Shown one piece after another: positions 1 to 9,801 of a stretch of 32,962 nt of DNA. Under the pieces are notes generated by a model. That model did no database searches. It saw only the letters and a list, made by a program, of their open reading frames with translations, and was not told the origin of the DNA. This DNA comes from Porogramme epimiltina (Eukaryota > Basidiomycota > Agaricomycetes > Polyporales > Polyporaceae). The position numbers were made by a program, and so were the translations under genes. Numbering within the stretch: the stretch's first letter is position 1; each line of letters opens with the position of its first letter. The stretch spans positions 1-32,962 of the forward strand of contig FTLJ01000830.1 of assembly GCA_900155495.1 (NCBI GenBank), written 5' to 3'.

Positions 1-50
1 CCCCCGCTAGTAACGGCCCCCGCCCGCGCTAAGCCCCCCCCCCCCGCTAG

Positions 51-973
51 AACTTCATCTCCCCCTCCACCGTCCGCGACATCACCTCGCTCCGGCTCGA
101 CTTCCTCTCCGCGCTCTCCGCGCTCGGCTTCGTGCCCGCGCACGCGAAGCCGTCCGACGCGCAGCTCAACGCGCACGCCGGCGCGCCGAACCTCGTCAAG
201 GCCGTCGTCCTCGGCGGGCTCTGGCCGCGCGTCGCGCGCGTGCACCTCCCGCGCTCCGCGATCAAGTTCGACCGCGTGCAGGCGGGCACCGTGCAGCGCG
301 AGAACAGCGCGCGCGAGTTCCGCATGTACGACGTCCGCGCGCGCGCCAGCCCCGGCCCCGGAGGCGGCGGGGGTGGGGGTGGGGAGCGCGTGTTCGTGCA
401 CCCCGCGTCGGTGCTGTTCTCGGCCGCGGCGTGGCGCTCGCCCTTCCTCGCGTACTTCCAGAAGCAGATGACGAGCAAGGTCTTCCTCCGTGACGCGACC
501 GAGGTGCGTGCGGCCTTCCTCTGGCCCAGCCTCATCCGGACATGTGTGGTGGGCGGCTGCCGTTGTTGACGTCACCACTCACCCCGCCCCGTCCACACAG
601 GTCCCCGTGTACGCCCTGCTGCTGTTCGGCGGGCCCGTAACCGTCAACCACATCGGCGGCGGGCTGACGGTCGGCGCGAAGGACGCAGTCGTCAGACTCA
701 AGGCCTGGCCGCGCATCGGCGTCCTTGTCAACCACCTCCGGTGCGTCCGCGTCCGCGTTCATCACTCGCCCGCAGCGTCCGCGCGCGGCGCGTGCCTGCC
801 AACTGCATCTGTACGTGTGTTCGCTGACCGGTGTACGTGTTCGCAGCCGGCTCCTGGATGCGCAGCTCCTGCGGTGCATCGAGGAGGGCACGGTGCTCGA
901 CATCGGGTCCGGGAGCAACCCCGTCCTCGAGGCGATGCTGGCGTTGCTCGCCGGAGATGGGCTCTCTTCTTAG
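51..973 (+). CDS. DExH-box RNA helicase of the DHX29/DHX57 type, C-terminal part only (5' end outside window)
   Basis: Exons 51-503, 601-740 and 847-973 join in frame (240 codons including stop). The first exon follows an AG acceptor at 49-50 after a run of 12 Cs, with an in-frame stop just upstream, so earlier exons lie outside the window. The visible part is the end of the helicase-associated region and the OB-fold: NLVKAVVLGGLWPRVARV, then RVFVHPASVLF, TSKVFLRDATEV, YALLLFGG and a final LLDAQLLRCIEEG helix. This order is typical of the C-termini of DHX29, DHX57 and yeast YLR419W-like helicases, which unwind structured RNA and in DHX29 assist translation initiation. The ATPase core is not in view, so the subfamily is uncertain. 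A Gly-rich run (residues encoded near 350-385) interrupts the OB-fold. Introns are 97 bp (phase 0) and 106 bp (phase 2). Confidence 0.82.
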
Positions 974-1423
974 CCTCGAGCGCAGATGAAGTGCAGCGCG
1001 CCGCCGTGCTAGCCGCAAGGCAGTTTGGCTACTTAGCGATTACTCGGATCCATAGAGGCCCGCAGGCGAGAAGAGGCGGACGGGCTGGGGACGACGTGAA
1101 CGTGGGCGGTGCATTGCGAAAATATGTATGGACGTGAACGGTATAACGATATGCGACAAATCGTGTGCGGGGACGGGATGCGTGCTACTGCTGTGGGTGC
1201 GCCCGGGATTACGCCGGTCTACTAGGGTAACTATGTGAGTGCTGGGTACGTAGTGGGGGTGGGTGGGTTGGTGGTAGTGATACAACATGTGCGTTTTCTC
1301 TCGTCGATGCGTGTCAGTCGTGGCGGGGGGTAACGGTGGAAGGGGGGGCATCCCGGTCGTCTATGCCAAAAGCCCAAGAAGAAGCGAAAGAGAAAATTAA
1401 ACCAATCAGCGCCCGCTGGCACG
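974..1423. other. Convergent intergenic region
   Basis: This stretch separates the stop codon of the helicase from the stop codon of the minus-strand membrane protein, so it should hold both 3' untranslated regions. I see no gene, RNA or repeat in it. Confidence 0.6.
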
Positions 1424-3017
1424 CTACCTCGCTCGCGCCGCTACGCCCTCGCTCGCGGTCGCGCGGTGGCGTGGTAGCCGACGCGCCGGCTCCGTGCGGA
1501 CCTCCTTCGGGCGCACCTGTCCAAGCTCCAGCCCGAGCAGGTTCCCTTCCCCGACCTCGGATTCTCCTTCCCCGCTCTCTTCCGCCACCGTCTCCGGGCG
1601 CTGCTCGAGCGACGCCGCTCTTCGGGGCGGGGGCCGGCTCGCACTGCGACTGCGGCCCCTTCCTTGTCCGACAGGCATGGCAGCGTAGTACGGCGGGCCG
1701 TACGGTTGTGTTCGAGGGATGCCGCCGCGGGGTGAGCCAGGTGACAGCGAAAACGACGATGACGGGACGGAGAATGTTGATGCGGACGAGATGCTCGAGC
1801 GTGGCGAGTCGGGCGCTGGGGCTGGCGCGGCTGAGTGTGCGTTTGAGCTTGACGCGGAGGACAGGCCAAGCGAGAGCGAGGTGAGCACGCGGCGTGGACC
1901 AGAGGTGCGCCGTTGGGGTGGCGAAGGCCGTTGCTGCGTCGACGAGGACACCCCGGACGTGTCGGAGACTGCGGGAGGGGGCAGAGCGTCAGCACGGATC
2001 TAGGTGGCGGGCGGTCAAATGGGACGCACCTGGGGCCGTCTTCGGTCGTCGAGGCTTGAGCCGGAACGGGTTCACGAACGTAGTGGTAAAGATCTCGCCC
2101 GACGCCGAGTGCTCGCCCTGGTGCCCGCGCAGGTGGCCTGGTTGCGCCTGGCGGGGTGCCTCGAGCGACGCGGCGCGATTTGCGGGCTGCGCTTCTGGGA
2201 TAGGGGCGTCTAAGTCGATGACGGACTTGTCGAGCACGGGGAGCGCCACAAGCGCCGGGGCGGGGGAGGAGGTACTCGCTGAGCCGGACCGAGGTCGAGA
2301 GGACATCCGCTTCGATAGGTTCTTGAGGACCTTCGGAAGACGCATATTCCGTGATGGCCGCGGAGAGGGCGTCGGAGAGGGAGGGGTCTGGGGATCGAAC
2401 TCGGAAGAATCCTGTGGCGCAGTGGCTTCGCCACCGATCATTGCGAGCTCAGGGTAGAACCGCGGTGGAGGGGAGGAGTTGACGAGGGTCGACGATCCTA
2501 CCGAGAATAGGGAGGACTTTGGGCTTGGGGCGGCGGCGCGTCCGGGCCTGAGATGCGAGGGGAGCGACCATCGCGACTTGGACGCGCGCCGTGGCCGGTT
2601 TGAAGACGATGCTTCGGACTCTGTGGAGCCTTGGGGTTCACTTACTACCGACTTGCAGGACACCGCGTCATCTGGCTCCACTGGGAGAGGCTTGGGTGGC
2701 GGGGTCTTGGGCGTCGGCGGAAGACTGCGCGCGCGGGCAGCAGGAACAGTCGGACTGCGGGGTTTCGGGGGAATTTGGATCACAGGTGGCTTGGGACGTG
2801 CCTGGGGGATGAGACGACCCGCGGCGAATATGAGGACGCTCTACAATGGGGATGGGGATTAGGAGGCGCGCTCAAGTACGATGCCTAGGCGATATCGCAA
2901 CGAGCGAATGAGACGTACCATCGCAAACCAGGCGAACGCCCACGCTAGAACAGCCATGGGGACGAAAGGTCGTTTGAATAATGGGTTTTGTGTGTATTCC
3001 GGGGCGCGTGCGATCAT
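1424..3017 (-). CDS. Single-pass membrane protein with long Pro/Ser-rich tail, unknown function
   Basis: Exons 3017-2919, 2840-2030 and 1968-1424 give 484 residues. Intron 1 (78 bp) has a GTACGT donor, a CTAAT branch site and a TTGTAG acceptor. Intron 2 (61 bp) has a GTGCGT donor. The intron 1 join restores one hydrophobic helix, MAVLAWAFAWFAM followed by SVLIFAAGRLI (about residues 21-44), which strongly supports the model because each half alone is too short. The helix is preceded by a short tail containing QNPLFKRPF. The rest is low-complexity, rich in Pro, Ser and Arg (KPRSPTVPAARARSLPPTPK, later RGRSRSASRPPPRR), with no domain I recognise. The start could instead be the ATG at 2957, right at the helix. 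That choice fits the TATA-like element at 3041-3051 better, since 3017 would leave almost no leader. A signal-anchored protein with a disordered, probably phosphorylated cytoplasmic tail is my inference. Confidence 0.6.
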
Positions 3018-3040
3018 GAAGATTCGTGAACAAAGGAGGC

Positions 3041-3051
3041 GTATTTATACC
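3041..3051 (-). promoter_or_regulatory. TATA-like element upstream of the membrane protein gene
   Basis: The minus strand reads GGTATAAATAC here, 24 bp before the ATG at 3017 and 84 bp before the ATG at 2957. If it is used as a TATA box it would place transcription start near 3015-3025 and favour the downstream ATG. Confidence 0.4.
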
Positions 3052-3282
3052 ACAGGATGAAGTCGGGGGGATAGCATCACCAGCCTCCGGGGTGGCGGAC
3101 GGTCGAGGCTCGGCCGCGTCGGGGTGTCGAAAGGGAGGAAAGCCACGTCCGCCGCGATCCAAATAGGTGAGCGAAGACAGGCTCCCGGGAGCCGCAATGG
3201 GCAGTCCAGACAAGGGAAGGGCGATACGGCACTCGAGGGGGTGGCGACACGCTCTCCGTGCTGAAGAGGTGCACACACCGGG

Positions 3283-3888
3283 GTGATGCCTGGAAGGCGG
3301 GAGGGCCGCGGGGAGAGGACAAGGGCGGGGAAGATGGGCGGGGAGAGGGGAGGAGAGGATTGGGTTACATGGCTCTTTGAATCGAAAGGAGGCTGGACTG
3401 CTTGGCAGTTAGAAGGCCTTCGCACGAACAAAAGTATTGAAAGTCGAACCACTCGCGAGCCCACCTGCCCGGCACGTCGCGGCCTTCCCGGGCGCCCCCC
3501 TGCCGCACCAGAGCCAGCTGGCCGCTTCCCGCCCGACACCCTTCCGGCTCGCGTCCCCCTCGCGGGAGATGATTGCCTCGAGCTACGCGAGCACCCCGCC
3601 CACGCCAGCCGCGGCCTCCCATCGTCAGACAATCCGTCCCCGGCCCTTCCTTCCGGCGTCCCCTCGGCCCACTCCGATGCCACACCTCCGGGCGCCTACG
3701 GCCACGAGCCCAAAGCCGACGGGAGCGCTCTCCAGCTCGCGTGCCCCACCATCCCACCACACCCACCCGAAAATCATACACCGCGCCACGGAACCGCGGC
3801 CCAGTGCGCGTAATGGCAATGACTTCCATACGTCAGCCTCCCCGACCAGCTCGAGAGCCTGGCCTTCCCCCAGGACCCACAGGCCTAG
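3283..3888 (+). other. Possible short coding stretch, unresolved
   Basis: An ATG at 3283 opens a frame to 3813 whose second half uses GC-ending codons and includes GDDCLELREHPAH and DNPSPALPSGVPSAHSDA. A short in-frame stretch further on, LPDQLESLAFPQDPQA then a stop at 3886-3888, looks like a real C-terminus and could be joined by an intron ending at the CAG before it. A competing frame over 3437-3964 has equally GC-rich third positions, and no donor is convincing. The 5' part (3283-3440) is purine-rich and looks like leader or promoter sequence read backwards. I recognise no domain. It may be a small orphan gene, a decayed gene or non-coding GC-rich DNA. Confidence 0.22.
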
Positions 3889-4024
3889 ACCACAGCCATC
3901 TTCACATGGCAGCCTCCTCATTGCAAGCCTCGTCGAGAGAAGTAGAAAATTACAACTGCACTAGGGCAGGTCGCGCTATGTCGGACACTCCCAGACTTTC
4001 ATTCCTGGTTCAGTGCGATGGGTA

Positions 4025-4546
4025 GCATGCCCACCGCAGGCTAAAAATGCCCACCGCCGCGGACACCGAGAGGGCATATCGACCAGTAGCTTGCGCGCAC
4101 ATACCTAATGGCGAGCCCGGAACGTCGGTTGCGTTCCCGAAGAGCGTGTGTGGGCTCTCATGTGAAAATGTATCATTCATATCGGTTCCATTTTGACTGC
4201 ATGAGGCTCGCCTCGGCGCACACGCTAGTGTATTGTTATGTCTTCGACATCTAATATGAAAGTTTGGACTGGCTTTGGACGGTTGTATTCCTGATTAATG
4301 AGAGACTTCTTGCTCGTGGCTCGGCTGAAAAGACATGAACGCTTCTTCCACGCTACCTCGTCCATAAGTTGTGCCCACCAGTTTACCAACCTCTCGAATT
4401 CGCCTTCAGCGAGACCCAAAAATAGTGTGCACTGACAATCCACGTGCTTCTATCTGCACGTGAGCGCGACATGTCAACGCGCGGCGGAAAGAAGACGCGT
4501 ACTGGCTCTTTTCGGCACCTTTCTCCACCTGTTGCCCTGTAGCGCC
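4025..4546. other. Intergenic region upstream of EXO5
   Basis: About 520 bp of lower-GC DNA. It holds two CACGTG-type E-boxes (4441-4446 and about 4457-4462) and one ACGCGT at 4495-4500. A 72-codon minus-strand frame (4225-4443) has no recognisable homology and I do not call it a gene. Confidence 0.5.
4495..4500. promoter_or_regulatory. ACGCGT, MluI cell-cycle-box-like site in the EXO5 promoter
   Basis: ACGCGT is the core bound by the MBF-type G1/S transcription factor in ascomycete yeasts, where it drives replication and repair genes. It lies 162-167 bp upstream of the EXO5 ATG at 4662. A single six-base match in GC-rich DNA can arise by chance. Confidence 0.3.
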
Positions 4547-4661
4547 ATGTTCTTGGTTGACGTTCACCACGCAACGTGCCATCTCTGTGAGTAGTCCCTG
4601 CCTCGTCATGTCATGTTTTCTGTTCTCAGCAGGTGTTCACTACCCGCACCGAACCGGCAGG

Positions 4662-7599
4662 ATGTCTTCCAGCGACGAATACGACGTGTTCTATCCCCCG
4701 TTCGACTCCGCCGCCCTCGCCGAAATCGAGGACCTCAGGCCTGCAGCGCCTTTGGCCATCAACACTCACCACGTAGAACAAAGACTACCGCACGTATCTC
4801 TGCCCCCGCCGGACGCCAGCGCGCCGCCTTCTCCGGACGAATTCGATGCGTACTTTTCTGGCTTCACCGCTCAGGACTATGCGGAGATCGACGCCTCCGC
4901 CCTGGCCGCGCACGCAGCGGCGGCTCCACCGCTTCCGTCGTCTCGTGCCGGAGCCTCGGGAACAGCAACCGGAACTGGCGGCGGGGGCGGAGCCTTCAAC
5001 GGGGGAGGAGACGGAGCCGGGAGCGGCGGAGGATGCGCAGGGACCAGCGGCGGCAGCGCAAACGGAGGTCCTCGCATTGAAATCACCGTAGAGCGGGCTC
5101 GGAAAGCTGACGCCCGTCCCTCTGTGAAGGCTAGACGGGGCCCGAGGCCGAAGCGCAGCCCGTACGAGCAGTTCCGGAGCTGGAGGGGCCAGCTCTCGGT
5201 GACCGACCTCGCGGGGCCGTCGTGGTGAGTCGTACGTCATTGTGGCGGTGGAGCGTGGGCTGAGAGGGGGTGGCGGGCAGGTGCGAGGTGCAGTTCGACT
5301 ACGGGCTGCGCCAGAAGCGCCACTTGAAGCTGCCCAACCGGCCGACGTCGTTTGTAACTTCGGCGGGGAAGACGATAGAAGTTAGCCATGCTGTGGCCGA
5401 GGTCAACGACCGTACATTGAGCCGTGGCAGGGTTCGTCTTACGTCTGAGGCCTCCGCGAGGTGAAACTAATGGGAGGTTTAGGATGTGCACAAGACGCTT
5501 GAGCTGGAAATTGCTCCAGAAGCTGTCCCGGTCAAGATAACCACAAACGAGGAGCGTTGGGCATTGCGGTATGTTGTCTTGCCTCATATATCGTTGGTGC
5601 GTTCAATGAACAACTTGTCTAGAATTATCAATATGCTCGCCTCATTGCAGATGCTGGCGGAGCAAGGCATTTGCGTGAGATCACTACCGTTGCTACCTGA
5701 GACTTCCGCTTACATCTTCCATGTCAGCGCGAGATGGCTGTATTTGGCTTTGTACATGACCAGCTTGTGACTGGCATCATTGTGAGTTGTTCAATCTCAA
5801 TCATCTTCCTCTATTCTAACTTCAGTTTAGGATGAAGTTGTCCGCCGACCCGCACCCGCTGTGGAGCCTGTCAAGAGCAGCCCCGTCAAACGGTCGGCTC
5901 CCGGATCGACCCCTTCCACTCCTCATCGACCCAGCGCAAAGAAGAGTCGGCAGGAGACACCTTCTAAACAGGCGCAAATCACCGAATACTTCTCACCGTC
6001 TCGGCCACCAAAGGAAGAAGACAACCCGGAATCTCGATGCGTGTCAGAGTGTCCCACCACACCAACGAATTCTGCAGCACAACTTCCAGCCACTCCCTGT
6101 ACACCTTCTTTGGAGGCGGAACCTATCAAGTATGCGCTTCACATATCCGACACGAAGACCAGGAAATGGCCCTCGCTGCCGGCAGACGAAGACACTGTCT
6201 CCTCCCGCATCCAACTCATGCTATACCACAGGCTCTTAAGCGGCGTGCTCTCCATCGCGCAACCCGCGGCCGACGCTCCCCACCGGCTCGACTTCAACAC
6301 GGTGTGGCAGCGCGCAGGCGTGAACCCCACTCTGAAGTTCTCTGAGGACTTCATCAAGCAAGCGGGTCTGACGACCGGGAAGTGCCAGCTCCACCGGGGC
6401 CCCGTCCCCCCTCTCTTCAACCTCTCCTGCCTCGACGACCTCACGTGGGCGTGGCAACAGGCCGTCGAGGCGCTCAACGTTACCGGCATCGACGACACGC
6501 TCACGATCGTGTACCGCCTCCAGCCGCGCAGGGCGTCCTCGCTCAATGGCGCCAGCCCGGACAGGAGTAAGACTCCAGAGAGGCCCAAGGGGAGGCAGAA
6601 GAGCAAAGATAGGAGTAAGGGCAAGGGCAGGTCTAAGCGCTCCGCTGCGCGAGCAAACGACGCGGATGGCTCGGAAGACCTCTCTGAGCAGGAGGTCCGC
6701 GACATCGCGGCTGCTTTGCAGGCGAGCGTGAGCGACCTCGGGCCGGGCGGCGGGGGTGACGCTGATCTCGCACGGGCGATGTTCGCGAGTCTTGAGGACG
6801 CGATACGGTCTGGGCGCTCGACCGGGGGAAGTTCGGGCATGCTGGAAAATCCGTTTGGACCGTCGCTGGAGGGCGAGGGAAAGGTCGGGGTGGGTGTGGA
6901 AGTGGGGATGGAAGTGGAGGACCCACAGCTTGCGTGGGCGCTCCGGGAATCACTGTCGGCGAGTGTCGAGGAGGCGCCGGGGCTAAGCAAGATGTTGGAG
7001 GCGGCAGTCGCAGAGGTGGGGGCAGGTGTGTCTAGGACAGATACACCCGAGGCAGGTCAAGGGGGTAACACGTCCACAATGTCGCCGGGGGTTCAGCAGG
7101 ACCCTACCGCAGCATCCGAGGACACGAAACCGCACCCTGGCCAGGATGACATATCGGTCCATCGGTCTGCGGCCCCGGGAGTCACCCTGTCATCCCCTGG
7201 ACAAGATAGGGGAGATGATAAGGACAAGGCCGGGGAAGAAGCCGGGGAAGAGGCCAGCACCGTCAAGGCGGTGCAGATTGTCGGGACGAAGTCTTTCACG
7301 CTCGACGATGGGTACCTGGACGGATACCTCACACGCGTGCTCTCGTGGTGGCACGGAAAGCGTGAACCGGAGGGCGTTGAGGTCGAGCTCACGCGGAGAT
7401 GCGTGTACGTCTCGTCCCTTTCATTTATTCCTTGATGCCCAGCGCTGACCGGACTTCTAGGACCTGCGAGTACCGCGACGGCTGCGAGTGGCGGGAGAAG
7501 AAGGCTCAGGAAGCGGTGGAGAAGTATAGGGAGCGTAGCAAGTCTCCGTCTGCCGCTGAGACCGCGGAGGTTTGGCTGCGAGGAACATTAAGGCTATGA
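4662..7599 (+). CDS. EXO5: Exonuclease V (Exo5/Dem1), iron-sulphur single-strand DNA exonuclease with PIP and UIM inserts
   Basis: Seven exons (4662-5224, 5281-5431, 5483-5568, 5623-5674, 5728-5781, 5831-7404, 7461-7599) give 872 residues, against about 370 in human EXO5 and 585 in yeast. Family hallmarks in order: SPYEQFRSWRGQLSVTDLAG, then WCEVQFDYGLR with the first cluster cysteine (C189); NDRTLSRGRDVHKTLE; REMAVFGFVHDQLVTGIIDE with catalytic D303; HISDTKTRK with D409 and K411; and the C-terminal CVTCEYRDGC (C826, C829, C835) that completes the 4Fe-4S site. Two inserts explain the size. One, residues about 304-405, carries an NLS-like basic patch (KRSAP...AKKSR) and a PIP box QAQITEYF (349-356). 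The other, about 540-790, carries a Lys/Arg-rich patch and three UIM-like helices (588-604, 612-627, 665-681). Exo5 degrades single-stranded DNA in repair and fork restart. An alternative upstream start at 4547, spliced over 4587-4629, would add 24 residues in frame. Confidence 0.9.
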
Positions 7600-8472
7600 T
7601 GACACTTCGAGGCCACGCACGGGCTATCCTTTTGGGTTTCGGGTATTGTTGATTTGTATTCTTCTTGGGACATTGGATATGTATCATTAGAGCGCGCTCA
7701 GTACGCTATGGGCGTGAGGCTTGATTGTCTTACATTCGGACCGCCGCCCAAGAGGGCTTCCGGCGTGTCAGAGTTGTTGGGACGTTTCCCGTGCGCGGAT
7801 TCATGCTCAAGATTCTGATTTACAATGATGCTAACGTATATTATATACCCTAGCGGCAGCGGCTTGAGGATGTGAGCTTGCGGAGGCTGTGCCTCCCCCA
7901 CTCAGGGCAAGCGGCCACACCCATCTTGCCGCAACCATCCTTGATCTCCTCCGGTCACCATCAACATCGGTCTCCTACGCCTTACCTCCAGGAACAACTC
8001 TTGAACACTGTCTGTGCTGTGCATTCGTGACTGTTAACTTCAAAGCGCTATACTTGATGACAAGGATTGCGGCGTGGACCCAACATGAAAACCCAGCACG
8101 AGGGCCTTGAACGATGAGTAGACGAGGATGTAACTCATCAGTTAAACCCATGATCGCAAAATACACCAGCATTGTAATTGACAGACCTGTGCCGGCTCTA
8201 TAGGCACATCCAAGGGGCGATCAAGACGAAGTCGCTAGTGCTCAACAGTGATGATCTCCCCGTGCGCTGCTCTGAGACGGTCCCGACGCTCGTGTCATGC
8301 TCCTCACCATTTTGAACAGCTGAATCCAGGCCTTTGGGCGGCAGCCTCGCCTCCCCGCCCAATGTTGAATCCCGTTTGGAGACTCGCCTCCTTGATGCAG
8401 GGCGGGCGCATGGCGTTAGCACCCAATGCGGTGGCCAGTCAGGCACACCTCCTCCTCCCCGCCTCGCCGCAG
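7600..8472. other. Intergenic region between EXO5 and the DPBB gene
   Basis: About 870 bp holding the 3' region of EXO5 and the upstream promoter of the secreted protein gene. I see no gene, RNA or repeat with support. Confidence 0.5.
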
Positions 8473-8479
8473 TATAAGA
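8473..8479 (+). promoter_or_regulatory. TATA box of the secreted DPBB protein gene
   Basis: TATAAGA lies about 170 bp upstream of the ATG at 8645. It is followed by a long CT-rich leader (8555-8625), the arrangement common in strongly expressed fungal genes. Confidence 0.55.
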
Positions 8480-8644
8480 GCTGCGCGTGGGGGGTTTCAC
8501 TCCCTCAGTCTGCCAGCCAGCTCACCCGGACGTCGAACGTCAAGCTTCGGTTTCTTCTGCTTTTCTCTCTCTTCTTCTTCTTTATCCGCTGTGCGGCAGG
8601 TCTTTGCTTTTTCTTCTTTCACTTTAACGAACTTGCACGTCGAA

Positions 8645-9250
8645 ATGGTCGCATTCACCACATACTTCACACTCGCGCTTGGCCTGGTCAGCACTGCCCT
8701 CGCTGCACCCACGCCTGTCTCGGAGGCAACGCTCGAGAAGCGCATCACACATTCCGGACGGGTAAGCACTCCCCCGATGCTGTATGTGATCCTACATGCC
8801 TGTCTTCCTTACACTAGGTTGGGAATGTGCAGGGAACTTTCTTCAGCGTCGGGCTTGGTGCTTGTGGAAAGGTCAACAAGGACAGCGACTTCATCGTCGC
8901 GATTGCGTCTTCTCGCTTCCACGGCGGTGTGAACTGCGACCAGGTGCGTGGGGCTCTTAACAGAGGAACTTGTGCGAATTGATGACATCCTATCCTGTTC
9001 GATAGTTCATGGAGATTAAGAACCAGAAGAATGGGAAGACAGCCTTCGGTCTCGTCCGCGATTCCTGCCCCGGATGCGGCGACGGCGACATTGGTAGGAT
9101 GGCCTGTCATACCATCTCAGCAGCTAAACTCACACTTGATTACTCGCCTTAGACATGAGCCCTTCGCTTTTCCAAGCTCTCGGTGCTACTTTGGACGATG
9201 GCGTTGTCAAGGTCGACTGGCATTTCAAGCCGAAAGGTTTCCACCCGTGA
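8645..9250 (+). CDS. Small secreted RlpA-like double-psi beta-barrel (barwin/expansin-like) protein
   Basis: Four exons (8645-8761, 8833-8943, 9006-9093, 9153-9250) give 137 residues. The N-terminus MVAFTTYFTLALGLVSTALA is a clear signal peptide, and LEKR at residues 30-33 is a Kex2-type processing site, so the mature protein probably begins ITHSG. The mature part reads GTFFSVGLGACGKVNKDSDF, VAIASSRFHGGVNCDQ, LVRDSCPGCGDGDIDMSP and VKVDWHFKPKGF, the standard pattern of fungal single-domain RlpA/DPBB proteins with paired cysteines. Such proteins act outside the cell; members include papain inhibitors and cell-wall-associated proteins without proven catalysis. Phases agree (0, 0, 1). The exon 2 acceptor could be 8817 instead of 8832, adding VGNVQ in frame. 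I chose 8832 because family members have THTGxGT at this point. Reading straight into the TGA at 9248-9250 matches the usual short C-terminus. Confidence 0.85.
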
Positions 9251-9801
9251 AAGAATTTAAGCGCACTGCACTTTGTGCAACCTGCTTTTTACACATAGGA
9301 TATGGCTCCGAAAGGGCACCGCGGCCATCGCGAGGGTGCCACGGCTCTTCGGGGACGGAGATGAAAGTGGGGAGTGGGATTGCAGTGCTACGCTCGTTAC
9401 AATGTCCGCAGTCTGTTTTTGTAGGCGTGGGGCGAACGAAATCAATACTTGCGTTTATGACCTCGCATTCAACCATCTGTGAAACGGAGAGCAGTTGCTG
9501 ATATAGGATCCTGGATGTCTGAGGCTGCAGACGACGCGGTGGCCAGGCTCGAGTCGTCGATACTGCCAAGCCTGAAGCCAATCTCAGATGAGATGACGCG
9601 CCCGAGAATGTCGGAAAGCGGTGAGAGACTGCGGACCCGTCGGCAACGATAGATGCACCATTGAGGACATGAGTTACTGTCAAACACGCTTCCTCTCTCC
9701 CACCTCTTTCTTTCACCCTTCCCCACCCCACTCCTCGCTCTCCAACCCCACCCCCCAATCCTGGCGAGTTCCTAGGCAACCCACAGGCCAGATAATCCGG
9801 C
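9251..9801. other. Intergenic region and pyrimidine-rich leader of the copper transporter
   Basis: The block 9681-9765 is almost pure C/T with a few A, typical of a fungal promoter or 5' leader directly before the ATG at 9802. The antisense frame over 9225-9803 is a shadow without domain support. Confidence 0.5.

Noticed and set aside
361..384. G-rich run resembling a G-quadruplex within the helicase exon
   Set aside because: Only three runs reach three or more Gs, so it does not meet the usual four-run rule. It encodes a Gly-rich insert.
4225..4443. Minus-strand 72-codon frame including FERLVNWWAQLMDEVAWKK
   Set aside because: The peptide looks protein-like, but the frame is short, has no ATG-led exon structure, and I recognise no family. 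It could be a remnant.
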